In this document: positions 48,333 through 58,300 of the stretch, in pieces
Position numbering within the stretch: the stretch's first letter is position 1
Layout of the letters: the number at the start of each line of letters is the position of its first letter
Source: Candida dubliniensis CD36
Taxonomy: Eukaryota; Ascomycota; Pichiomycetes; Serinales; Debaryomycetaceae
Direction of reading: 5' to 3'
DNA: 64,000 nt
NCBI RefSeq assembly: GCF_000026945.1
Contig: NC_012867.1
Coordinates: forward strand, 1-64,000
Program-made: the position numbers and the translations under genes
Notes under the pieces: model-generated
Seen by the model: only the letters and a program-made list of their open reading frames with translations
What the model was told of the DNA's origin: nothing
Database searches by the model: none

Positions 48333-49994
48333 ATGGCTCCTCCAACTGCTGTTGAATCTTCAATCAATTTCGAAGGTCACCCAACTATCAAATCCACTCA
48401 AGACCCATTGGTCCAAAAATTGTCTCTTAATACAGACACTGTAATCAGACACAATGCTCCACCTCCAACCTTGTATGAAGATGGTTTATTAGAAAAAGGC
48501 ACTACCATTTCGTCCACTGGTGCTTTAATGGCTTACTCTGGTAACAAAACCGGTAGATCTCCAAAAGATAAGAGAATTGTTGACGAATCCACCTCCTCCC
48601 ACAACATCTGGTGGGGTCCAGTGAATAAACAAGTTGACGAATTAACTTGGAAGATTTCTAGATCAAGAGCTTTAGATTACTTGAGAACCAGAGAAAAGTT
48701 GTTTGTTGTTGACGCCTATGCTGGTTGGGATCCAAGATACAGAATCAAGGTCAGAATTATCTGTGCTAGAGCTTACCATGCTTTGTTCATGACCAATATG
48801 TTGATCAGACCAACTGAAGAAGAATTAAAGAACTTTGGCGAACCAGACTTCACCATCTACAATGCTGGTCAATTCCCAGCAAACATCCACACCAAAGGTA
48901 TGACTTCTGCCACTTCGGTTGAAATCAACTTCAAGGATATGGAAATGGTTATCTTGGGTACCGAATATGCTGGTGAAATGAAGAAAGGTATCTTTACTGT
49001 TATGTTCTACTTGATGCCAATCAAGCACAAGGTTTTGACTTTGCACTCCTCATGTAACCAAGGGGTTGAAAAAGGTGACATTACTTTGTTCTTTGGTCTT
49101 TCTGGTACTGGTAAGACTACTTTGTCTGCTGATCCACACAGAAAGTTGATTGGTGATGACGAACATTGCTGGTCCGACAATGGTGTCTTCAACATTGAAG
49201 GTGGTTGTTACGCCAAGTGTTTGGACTTGTCTGCTGAAAAGGAACCAGAAATTTTCAACTCCATCAAGTTTGGTGCTATTTTGGAAAACGTTGTTTACGA
49301 CCCAATCACTAAAGTTGTTGACTACGAAGATTCATCAATCACAGAAAACACCAGATGTGCTTACCCAATTGATTTCATTCCATCTGCCAAGATCCCATGT
49401 TTGGCCGACACCCATCCAACCAATATTATCTTGTTAACTTGTGATGCTTCCGGTGTGTTGCCACCAGTTTCCAAATTGACTAACGCACAAGTTATGTATC
49501 ATTTCATTTCTGGTTACACCTCCAAGATGGCTGGTACTGAAGAAGGTGTTACTGAACCACAAGCTACTTTCTCCGCATGTTTCGGTCAACCATTCTTGGT
49601 ATTGCACCCAATGAAATATGCTCAACAATTGTCTGACAAGATTTCCGAACACAATGCTAACGCTTGGTTGTTGAACACCGGTTGGGTTGGTTCTTCTGTT
49701 GCTAGAGGCGGTAAGAGATGTCCTTTGAAATACACCAGAGCCATCTTGGATGCTATACACTCTGGTGAATTGTCCAAAGTCGAATATGAAAAAGTTCCAG
49801 TTTTCAACTTTAATGTTCCAAAATCTTGTCCTGGTGTTCCAAGTGATATTTTGAACCCAACCAAGGCTTGGACTCAAGGTGCTGATTCATTCGACAAAGA
49901 AATCAAATCTCTTGCTAGCAAGTTTGCTGAAAACTTCAAGACATACGCTGATCAAGCCACTGAAGAAGTTAAAGCTGCTGGTCCAGAAGCATAA
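48333..49994 (+). CDS. PCK1: Phosphoenolpyruvate carboxykinase (ATP)
   Basis: Converts oxaloacetate and ATP to phosphoenolpyruvate, CO2 and ADP, the committed step of gluconeogenesis in the cytosol. 553 residues from ATG 48333 ([17 protein letters not shown]), the usual length of yeast Pck1 (549). ATP-type PEPCK signatures are present: [41 protein letters not shown] (kinase-1a P-loop near 254), LIGDDEHCW (kinase-2 / metal site) and NTGWVGSS. Codon use is strongly biased to preferred codons (GGT, GCT, TTG, CCA), as in highly expressed yeast genes. Expected to be glucose-repressed; the upstream gap is long, with a canonical TATA. Confidence 0.97.
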   Translation: MAPPTAVESSINFEGHPTIKSTQDPLVQKLSLNTDTVIRHNAPPPTLYEDGLLEKGTTISSTGALMAYSGNKTGRSPKDKRIVDESTSSHNIWWGPVNKQVDELTWKISRSRALDYLRTREKLFVVDAYAGWDPRYRIKVRIICARAYHALFMTNMLIRPTEEELKNFGEPDFTIYNAGQFPANIHTKGMTSATSVEINFKDMEMVILGTEYAGEMKKGIFTVMFYLMPIKHKVLTLHSSCNQGVEKGDITLFFGLSGTGKTTLSADPHRKLIGDDEHCWSDNGVFNIEGGCYAKCLDLSAEKEPEIFNSIKFGAILENVVYDPITKVVDYEDSSITENTRCAYPIDFIPSAKIPCLADTHPTNIILLTCDASGVLPPVSKLTNAQVMYHFISGYTSKMAGTEEGVTEPQATFSACFGQPFLVLHPMKYAQQLSDKISEHNANAWLLNTGWVGSSVARGGKRCPLKYTRAILDAIHSGELSKVEYEKVPVFNFNVPKSCPGVPSDILNPTKAWTQGADSFDKEIKSLASKFAENFKTYADQATEEVKAAGPEA

Positions 49995-51062
49995 ACAGAA
50001 ACAAAAAAAAAATACCAAAAAAAAAAACAAATCAAGACATGTCCTTTATGTTTTTTTATATAGTTCCATACATTTCATATTCATATTCATATTTATTTTT
50101 TAATGGTTTCAACAAAAACAGGAAGTCGTGAGTTATTGAAATGGCAACCTCTGGTGCATGTAGGAAGAAATTAAAAGTCTCACCCCAAGATCAGAAAAAG
50201 AGGCTGATCAAAGCCACAACGTGTCAATCTAGACCATATCATACACAGAAACCATTCTCATAACTCAAAATTTCATTTCACCATGTTGCATAGCCATGTA
50301 ATTACGAGGTTTACTGAGAACTATTTAGAGATAACAAACTATTTCACAAGGGGCTCGGCCATAATATGTCTGATTGTTTGGAGCGGATATTCTTTTTTGA
50401 CAAGATAACGCAACAATGGATAAGTTTAATTGAATAACCTTAATACAATGCTTTACAAAAGAATGGCAAGGCACTGTTTCATTGATAAAATTTGGTCTCA
50501 TAATCCTCTGGCGTGAAGCTTGTGATAATTGTTTTTGACGGAAAATAACTTAAAGTAGGTTATGAAGTTCGTATTACCTAGCCTGTGATATTCACCTAAT
50601 TGTAATATAAAAATGCTGTCAACAAAATAATACTGTTGTAACAGGAACAGTTTGTGTGACTAGAGCTTGCAGAATGTGGAGATGGTTGCTGCAATGAGCG
50701 GCTGCGGATAGTAAGCAAGCAGCAGCAGCAGCAGCAGGAGCGGTGCTAAGATATTTTATATTTCTGGTTATCTCCGCCAGTGATGATATAATTTCAACTA
50801 CTACCCGCAATGTGAAGCACGGAGAAAAAACTAAGAAAATACACAAAACTTTACCAAGGTAATGGAAAAAATTAAAATCTTTAGATTTTTTTTTTCCTTT
50901 CATGTTTAAAAAACTCCGCATTTGCACATGCACTACTAAACTAGATATTCTGCTAAGTATTTATAACCAATGTAATATCCCATTAAACCCCCACTATCAA
51001 TATGAACAAAAATTGCAATATCAATATTCAATAGAGAATAGCAATCCATAATTATTCACATC
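49995..51062. other. Intergenic region PCK1 - ALK2
   Basis: 1068 bp. An A/T-rich PCK1 3' part has TATTCATATTCATATT near 50078. A CAG-type GCAGCAGCAGCAGCAGCAGGAGC run lies at about 50718-50740. Poly-T near 50887. No gene recognised; the minus-strand frame 50619-50933 arises from the CAG run and poly-A. Confidence 0.5.
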
Positions 51063-52646
51063 ATGACCGTTTCAACTTTAGAAATACAAGACATTATCCA
51101 ACAATATATCACCAAATGGTATGTCATCATACCTACTTTGTTTGTTGTCTACCAGGTGGTTGACTTCTTGTATGTTAGAAGCTTAAGAAGCCGTTTTGGC
51201 GCCAAAGCACCAACAAACAACGAATCAGATGGCTATTGGGGGTTCCATTTACCATTCTTGTTGGTTTCCAAAAAAGCTGAAGGTACTATCATTGATTTTG
51301 CTGGTGAGCGTTTTAAAAATATCACCCACCCAGAAGTTCCAACTTTCCAGTTCCCGATTTTCACTGTCAAAGTTATTTCCACTGTTGATCCCGAAAACAT
51401 TAAAGCTGTCTTGGCCACCCAGTTTAATGATTTTTCCTTAGGTACTAGACACAATCAATTTGCACCATTGTTGGGAGATGGTATTTTCACATTGGATGGT
51501 GCTGGCTGGAAACATAGTAGATCTATGTTGAGACCACAATTTGCCAGAGAACAAGTTGCTCATGTCAAGGCATTAGAGCCACACATGCAAGTATTCTTCA
51601 AGCACGTCAGAAAGAGTGGTGGCAGAACTTTTGATATCCAGGAATTGTTTTTCAGATTGACCGTTGACTCTGCTACTGAGTTTTTATTTGGTGAATCCGT
51701 TGAATCTTTGAGGGACGAAAGTATTGGTATGGCATTAGAAGCTGTTGATTTTGATGGGAAAAAGGAATTTGCACAAGCTTTCAACTTTTCACAGAATTAC
51801 TTGGCCTCTCGTGCTGTGATGCAACAAATGTACTGGTTATTGAACAGCAGCGAATTCCAAAGCTGTAACACCAAGGTCCACAAATTTGCTGAATACTACG
51901 TCAACAAGGCATTGGAATTGTCGCCAGAAAGTTTGGAAAAGCAACAAGGCTATGTTTTCTTGTATGAATTGGTAAAACAAACCAGAGACACAAAAGTGTT
52001 GAGAGACCAATTGTTGAACATTTTGGTCGCTGGTAGAGACACCACTGCCGGGTTATTATCGTTTGTGTTTTTTGAATTAGCTAGAAACCCAAGAGTGTTT
52101 GCCAAATTGAGAGAAGAAATAGAACAAAAGTTTGGTGTAGGTGAAGATTCTCGTGTTGAAGAAATTAGTTTTGAATCCTTGAAACTGTGTGAATACTTGA
52201 AGGCTGTTCTTAATGAATGTTTGAGATTGTACCCATCAGTCCCACAAAACTTTAGAGTTGCTACAAAAAACACAACCTTGCCAAGAGGCGGTGGTCCTGA
52301 CGGTTTGTCTCCAATCTTGGTGAGACAAGGTCAAACTGTCATGTACAGTGTTTACGTTACCCACAGAGACACCAAAGTTTACGGTAAGGATGCTAACGAG
52401 TTTAGACCAGAAAGATGGTTTGAACCAGAAACCAGAAAATTGGGTTGGTCATTTGTTCCATTCAACGGTGGTCCAAGAATTTGTTTGGGTCAACAGTTTG
52501 CTTTGACTGAAGCTTCTTATGTTACTGTGAGATTGCTTCAAGAATTTGGCCATTTGACTATGGACCCAAATACTCAATATCCACCAAAAAAGATGTCACA
52601 TTTGACCATGTCTCTTTTTGATGGTACAAATGTTGAAATGTATTAA
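51063..52646 (+). CDS. ALK2: CYP52 n-alkane/fatty-acid hydroxylase
   Basis: ER-anchored cytochrome P450 of the CYP52 family, which omega-hydroxylates n-alkanes and fatty acids with electrons from CPR. 527 residues from ATG 51063. An N-terminal membrane anchor ([20 protein letters not shown], about 20-39) is followed by a basic stretch. [18 protein letters not shown] is the I-helix oxygen-binding motif, [10 protein letters not shown] the ExxR helix, RPERWFEP the PERF motif, and [17 protein letters not shown] the heme loop with Cys474. It forms a tandem pair with the next gene, about 70% alike by eye. Expected to be induced by alkanes/fatty acids. Symbols of the two ALK genes are assigned from remembered gene order. 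Confidence 0.88.
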   Translation: MTVSTLEIQDIIQQYITKWYVIIPTLFVVYQVVDFLYVRSLRSRFGAKAPTNNESDGYWGFHLPFLLVSKKAEGTIIDFAGERFKNITHPEVPTFQFPIFTVKVISTVDPENIKAVLATQFNDFSLGTRHNQFAPLLGDGIFTLDGAGWKHSRSMLRPQFAREQVAHVKALEPHMQVFFKHVRKSGGRTFDIQELFFRLTVDSATEFLFGESVESLRDESIGMALEAVDFDGKKEFAQAFNFSQNYLASRAVMQQMYWLLNSSEFQSCNTKVHKFAEYYVNKALELSPESLEKQQGYVFLYELVKQTRDTKVLRDQLLNILVAGRDTTAGLLSFVFFELARNPRVFAKLREEIEQKFGVGEDSRVEEISFESLKLCEYLKAVLNECLRLYPSVPQNFRVATKNTTLPRGGGPDGLSPILVRQGQTVMYSVYVTHRDTKVYGKDANEFRPERWFEPETRKLGWSFVPFNGGPRICLGQQFALTEASYVTVRLLQEFGHLTMDPNTQYPPKKMSHLTMSLFDGTNVEMY

Positions 52647-53586
52647 GCTGGGTTTAGATTTATATAGGTATATAGGTATTTTAAGAAGGATAATTGTTTG
52701 TTTTTAAAAAAAAAGAAGTTTAGGGGCATAAGAACACCCTGCAAATGTAAATTTCACATGATTGGGGTCTTGTCTTCTTAGAACAATGAAGCAAAACTTG
52801 TATGCAAGACAATTGTTATTGCCTTTTTCTTGTGTTTGATTTGACAACCTTATATGTGCCCTGTTGTTATTTGGCATACATATATTGCAACAAGCATGTG
52901 ATAGAAACACAGAGCGCATTACCATAGAATTAGTAATTGCAGATCTAGAAAATAGACTTGATCATAATCGTGGCACTACCATTAGAGTTAAGCTTTGCTG
53001 TTCTTTTTTTTTTTTTTTTCCATTACCACCAAGAAATCCTTTGAATGATCTTGATGCTCCAATTTATTATCTAGTATCTTCTCGTATTCACAAACTCTTG
53101 GTGTATTATTTTGATTATATCGACAAACTGACCGTGCATAGAGATGCATATTATCTACCTACATGCCATTCTAGTATCAAGAATTTCAGGCAAACACACC
53201 GAGAGGGGTAAATTTAACTTTTTTTAAGGATCGTCGCAATTGATGGAGAACAATAAACACTACAACTCCGCAACACTCCGAGACGTATACCAGTATTAGT
53301 TATACAAACGGAGTACATGTGAAAACCCAAGAAGACACTAGCGATACCAACATTATGAGCACTTCTATTGTTAAGGAATATTCGTGTATTTATGCAAGAA
53401 AAAAAAAAATCCCCCCTTGCTATTCGCAACACATTTGTCTATATTGAGGGGTTATTGCAACGATTCTATAACAATCTCCTTAAACAGCAAAACAATTACC
53501 ATGTGAAGGGAAAGAGTAGATATATATATGGTTGATAAGATCCAGCTACTAATAATGCTTTCATTTTAGTAAAGAATAACCCAAAA
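52647..53586. other. Intergenic region between the two ALK genes
   Basis: 940 bp. It includes a T16 tract near 53006. A TATATATATATGG string at about 53519 lies some 65 bp upstream of the second ALK ATG and is a likely TATA. The 52864-53211 open frame starts with TTG, crosses the T16 tract and shows no family features. Confidence 0.5.
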
Positions 53587-55203
53587 ATGTCCCCCTCGCT
53601 TGTTCACCAAATTCTTGCTATCGCTCATCCTTATGTTGAGTATTTACAAGCAAATTTCACCAAATGGTATATCCTAGTACCAGGTATTCTTATTGCCTTA
53701 AATGTGTTAACCTTTCTTTATACAAAGTATTTGGAGTACAAGTTTAATGCGAAGCCTGTCACCAACTTTATCCAAGATTACACCTTTGGTGTGTTAACTC
53801 CATTGATTTTAATTTACTACAAGTCACAGGGTACAGTAATGGAATTTGCCAATAATCTTTGGGGCAACAGATTTTTTATCAAGAATGCAGACGTGGGAAC
53901 AGGTGAACTCAGAATATTTGGTATGCACTTGATTGAAACCAAGGACCCAGAGAATATCAAGGCGATATTGGCTACCCAGTTCAACGATTTTTCTTTGGGT
54001 ACCCGTCATGGCTTTTTGTACTCGTTGTTAGGAGATGGTATTTTCACATTAGATGGTGCCGGCTGGAAGCACAGCAGATCCATGTTAAGACCCCAATTTG
54101 CTAGAGAACAAGTTTCTCATGTCAAAATCTTGGAACCACATATGCAAGTGTTTTTCAAACACGTTAGGAAGAACAAGGGGAAAGCATTTGACATTCAGGA
54201 ATTGTTTTTCCGATTGACAGTTGATTCGTCGACAGAATTTTTGTTTGGCAGTTCAGTTGAATCGTTGAGAGATGAAACCATTGGCATGTCACCCAGTGTG
54301 AAGAATCTTGCAGGTCGAGATGAATTTGCAGAGGCATTCAATTATTCACAAACTATCAACGCTTATAGATTCTTATTGCAACAGTTTTATTGGTTGTGCA
54401 ATGGGTCTAAATTTAGAAAATCCATTGCTACCGTGCACAAGTTTTCTGATTTTTATGTTCAAAGAGCTTTGAGTTTAAGCAAAGCTGAATTAGATGATCA
54501 AAAAGGTTATGTTTTCTTGTACGAGTTGGCAAAACAAACTCGTGATCCAAAAGTGTTGAGAGATCAGTTGTTGAATATTTTAGTGGCTGGCAGAGACACT
54601 ACTGCTGGGTTATTGTCGTTTGTGTTTTTTGAGTTGGCTCGAAACCCAACAGTGTATGCCAAGTTGAAAGAAGAAATATACAATAAGTTTGGGTCTGGCG
54701 AGGATGCCCGTATTGATGAGATCACATTTGAATCTTTGAAACAGTGTGAATACTTGAAAGCTGTTATCAACGAAAGTTTGAGATTGTACCCATCGGTGCC
54801 ACACAATTTTAGAACGGCTACTAGAAATACCACTTTACCCAGAGGCGGTGGCCCCGATGGTATGTCACCTATAGTTGTTAAAAAGGGTCAATCAGTTATG
54901 TACACGGTATTGGCAACACACAGAGATACCAAAACCTATGGAGCCGATGCTAATGACTTTAGACCAGAGAGATGGTTTGAGCCTGAAACTAGAAAATTGG
55001 GATGGGCGTATGTACCATTTAATGGTGGCCCAAGAATTTGTTTAGGTCAACAATTTGCTTTGACAGAAGCTTCATATGTTACTGTTAGGTTACTTCAAGA
55101 GTTTGGCCATTTGACTATGGATCCAGAAACTTGTTACCCACCTAAATTAATGAACAGTTTGACTCTTTCCCTTTTAGAAGGGGCAAATGTGGAAATGTAC
55201 TAA
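53587..55203 (+). CDS. ALK3: CYP52 n-alkane/fatty-acid hydroxylase, tandem copy
   Basis: Second CYP52 P450, 538 residues from ATG 53587 ([20 protein letters not shown]). Membrane anchor [19 protein letters not shown] (about 28-46). The same core motifs as the upstream gene: [59 protein letters not shown] and heme loop [12 protein letters not shown] with Cys485. It differs most in the N-terminus and in a segment near 235-275. Same orientation, 940 bp downstream of the first copy. Likely overlapping but distinct chain-length ranges (inference from CYP52 biology). Confidence 0.88.
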   Translation: MSPSLVHQILAIAHPYVEYLQANFTKWYILVPGILIALNVLTFLYTKYLEYKFNAKPVTNFIQDYTFGVLTPLILIYYKSQGTVMEFANNLWGNRFFIKNADVGTGELRIFGMHLIETKDPENIKAILATQFNDFSLGTRHGFLYSLLGDGIFTLDGAGWKHSRSMLRPQFAREQVSHVKILEPHMQVFFKHVRKNKGKAFDIQELFFRLTVDSSTEFLFGSSVESLRDETIGMSPSVKNLAGRDEFAEAFNYSQTINAYRFLLQQFYWLCNGSKFRKSIATVHKFSDFYVQRALSLSKAELDDQKGYVFLYELAKQTRDPKVLRDQLLNILVAGRDTTAGLLSFVFFELARNPTVYAKLKEEIYNKFGSGEDARIDEITFESLKQCEYLKAVINESLRLYPSVPHNFRTATRNTTLPRGGGPDGMSPIVVKKGQSVMYTVLATHRDTKTYGADANDFRPERWFEPETRKLGWAYVPFNGGPRICLGQQFALTEASYVTVRLLQEFGHLTMDPETCYPPKLMNSLTLSLLEGANVEMY

Positions 55204-55388
55204 ACGCAAGTAGTTTTTTTTTTATATATGTATTGGTAGTATAAATGAATAAAAAAATGTCGCCTATTATTTTTTACTTCGCACAATAGAGCAAGACAAA
55301 AAGTAAAAAAAAAAAAAAAAATTGTAAACATTTTTCTTTCAACTCATCCATCATTCGTTATTTCTGAAAACAACCATCCCAATCAAGA

Positions 55389-58300
55389 ATGAGTGGCAAG
55401 TTTAATTGGTCACTGGACGTGTTTGCTGATATATACAACACACTCAAGTTTGAGACTAATATTGATTTGGATACAATAGATTTCACCAATATTAAAAATG
55501 ATCTTGCAAATGTTTTGATTACACCACTCCCTCTGGATCAATCACGCAGCAAACTTGGAGATGCATCAAAACCAGTGGCATTGCCCTGTGGAGATGAAGT
55601 GAAATTGAATCAAGCATCTATTGAAATCACTGGAGTCTTATCAAATGAATTGGATTTAGATGAACTAAATACGGCAGAATTGTTGTATAACGCAAGTGAC
55701 TTGAGCTACAAGAAAGGAACATCCATTGGCGATAGTGCTCGATTGGCTTATTATTTAAGAGCTCATTATATACTTAACATTGTTGGGTTTTTGGTTTCAC
55801 AAAAACGTTTGGACATCATCACCAATGACCACCAAGTTTTGTTTGATAATGTCTTGAAAAGTTTTAGCAGGATTTACACATTGAGTGGTAAATTAAATGA
55901 CATGATTGATAAACAAAAAGTTACTGGCGACATCAATAGTCTTGCATTCATCAACTGTATCAATTATTCCAGAAGCCAGTTGTTCAATGCCCATGAATTG
56001 TTGGGACAAGTTGTGTTTGGATTAGTGGATAATTATTATGAGAGTTTTGGCACGTTAAGCAACTACAAATCCTTAGTGGAGTTTATTCTGAAAAACATTA
56101 GCGACGAAGATATTTTTGTTATACATTTTTTACCACTCACATTACAGTTGTTCAAAAAATTACTTCAACTAGGCGACGAGACCTCAGTCGACCAGTTTTA
56201 TAAAACTATAACTTCTTCAATACTGAAGGATTATGAAACCAACAATTTCTCCAAAAGTGAAGATATTGATTTATCAAAATCAAAATTGAGTGGGTTTGAA
56301 ATAGTGACTAGCTTTATATTTTTGACAGAGTTTATTCCATGGTGCAAACAACTGTCAAGTAGGACTGCCAAATACGACTTCAAAGATGACATATTGAAGT
56401 ATATGGAATTATTGATAAGCTATGGGGTTATGGAACGATTGTTATCGTATTGTTCTGAGACTAGCAATGTAAAAACTCAACAGGCATATGATTGGTCAAA
56501 CATGTATGATTTCAGAGCGTTGCTCCAAAAGAATTTCCCGAGACTTACGCCGGCAAAATTCCATTATCCTGGAAGTCAAGAATTACTGAGTGTGGTTAGA
56601 CCAGGATACGAGAATGTCTCGAAATTGGTGGATATTTCCTTTTTGACTTTAGATCCATCGCTTAATGAGACATTGGTTTCGCCGTTTTTCCAGAGCTTTT
56701 TCAGTGTATTTATATCTAATGCAGCAGTTGTTATGACCTCTTTAAGAGACTCCGAAGAGGATTTTGTTTTGTCGGCGTTGAATGCAAGCGATGAAGAAGA
56801 AGAAGAAGAAAAAGAAGAAAGCGACAACGAAGAGGATTCTACTACCCCAAGGGACAAAGAAAAATTATCCGGGTTAGATCTTGACAAAATCGCTCAACGT
56901 GCTGAATTAGAAAGGTTTTATTTAGCTTTTGCATACACATACAACAATCGATCTGAATTGTGTGCGTTGTTTTGGGGAGACGAGAGAGTAACCAATGACA
57001 TTATAGGATTTATTTCCTGGGGGCTTGCTAATAATACTTCTCCGTTGATCACTGCAACATTTTGTATGTTATTAGGAACATTGGCTTCTGCTGGTGGCGA
57101 TGCATCTTCCAGGATATGGGAGATTCTTGTGCACAATAATAACAACACAGGTATGAAGAAGAATGACTTTTCAAAGATATCCGTTGACTCCCTATATGAT
57201 TCGTTAAAATATTATATTGATTCATTGAATGAAAGTTTTGAGCAAGACTTGAATGATCAATTGATGTTGAGTCAGAAGAAACAAGATTTTCTATTTAGCG
57301 CCACAACAAGCAAACAGGACCTCGATGATTCTGGAGAGAATAGAATTGTCATCGAGTTGGCTGAAGATTCACTTGTTTTTATTTCTGGGTTTATTCAATT
57401 ACTTTCTGCTATTGTGAAGAATTTAAACACTAAAAACGAACGAAGCAAAGAAATCAAATCCGTTATATATGCTAGATTCTCACCGATCATTAAAGGCTTT
57501 TTGAAGTTTGATAATTTAATCAATGGTAGCAGATTTCTTCAAGTTGATGCTAATATTCAAAGCTCAAACAACCCCAAATTTATTGATTTGCCAAATGTTT
57601 ATGTCAGTGATGATTCGAGAATTATATTGACAAACCTTATTCTAACCTTCTTAGGAGATTTTGTTGACAATGATAGCGATCCATATATTAGGTATGAGAT
57701 TTGGCGTTTGGTCGATCGATGGATGTACCAAGGGTTGTACAGTTTAGCAGAAGACAAGAAAGATGATGCATTTAGACACATTAAAAGAAAGTATATCAGC
57801 AAGAAAAACGTTCCTGTCAACCAAGCATTTACAACAAACCTAACTCATCTTAGCCAGATTGGGAATTTCGCTGTGTTAGTGAAAAAATTGTTGACCCCAT
57901 TTGAAGATAGCAATGAAGCATTTACCAAGTATTCATTATTATACCCATGTGACTTGGGATTAGGGTATAGATTCAACAACCAACTTGGAATTTGGCCGTA
58001 CATTGAATTTTTAATGCAGAATGTTTTTGCAAACTCTAGCACTATTGCTAGTAAGCGAGATAGATTCAATTTGCAAGTGAATTTGTTAGAATTGTTTAGC
58101 AACGCATTAGATGAAATTGACTGGAAGTTTCTTATTGATGTGGCACCAAAAATTATTCGTGACTTGAAAAACTTTAACGGAGTATTTGATTCGCTTATAC
58201 CTGGCGTGCAATTGGACTTTGAGGTGTTTGTCAAGTTGCACCATTCGGTTGCTGTGATGAATTACCTATTTGAAAGCAAAACATTTACTGCATTGTTTGG

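Noticed and set aside
49434..49877. 147-codon minus-strand ORF
   Set aside because: Antisense shadow of PCK1.
52864..53211. 115-codon ORF between the ALK genes
   Set aside because: Starts with TTG, crosses a T16 tract, and resembles no protein.
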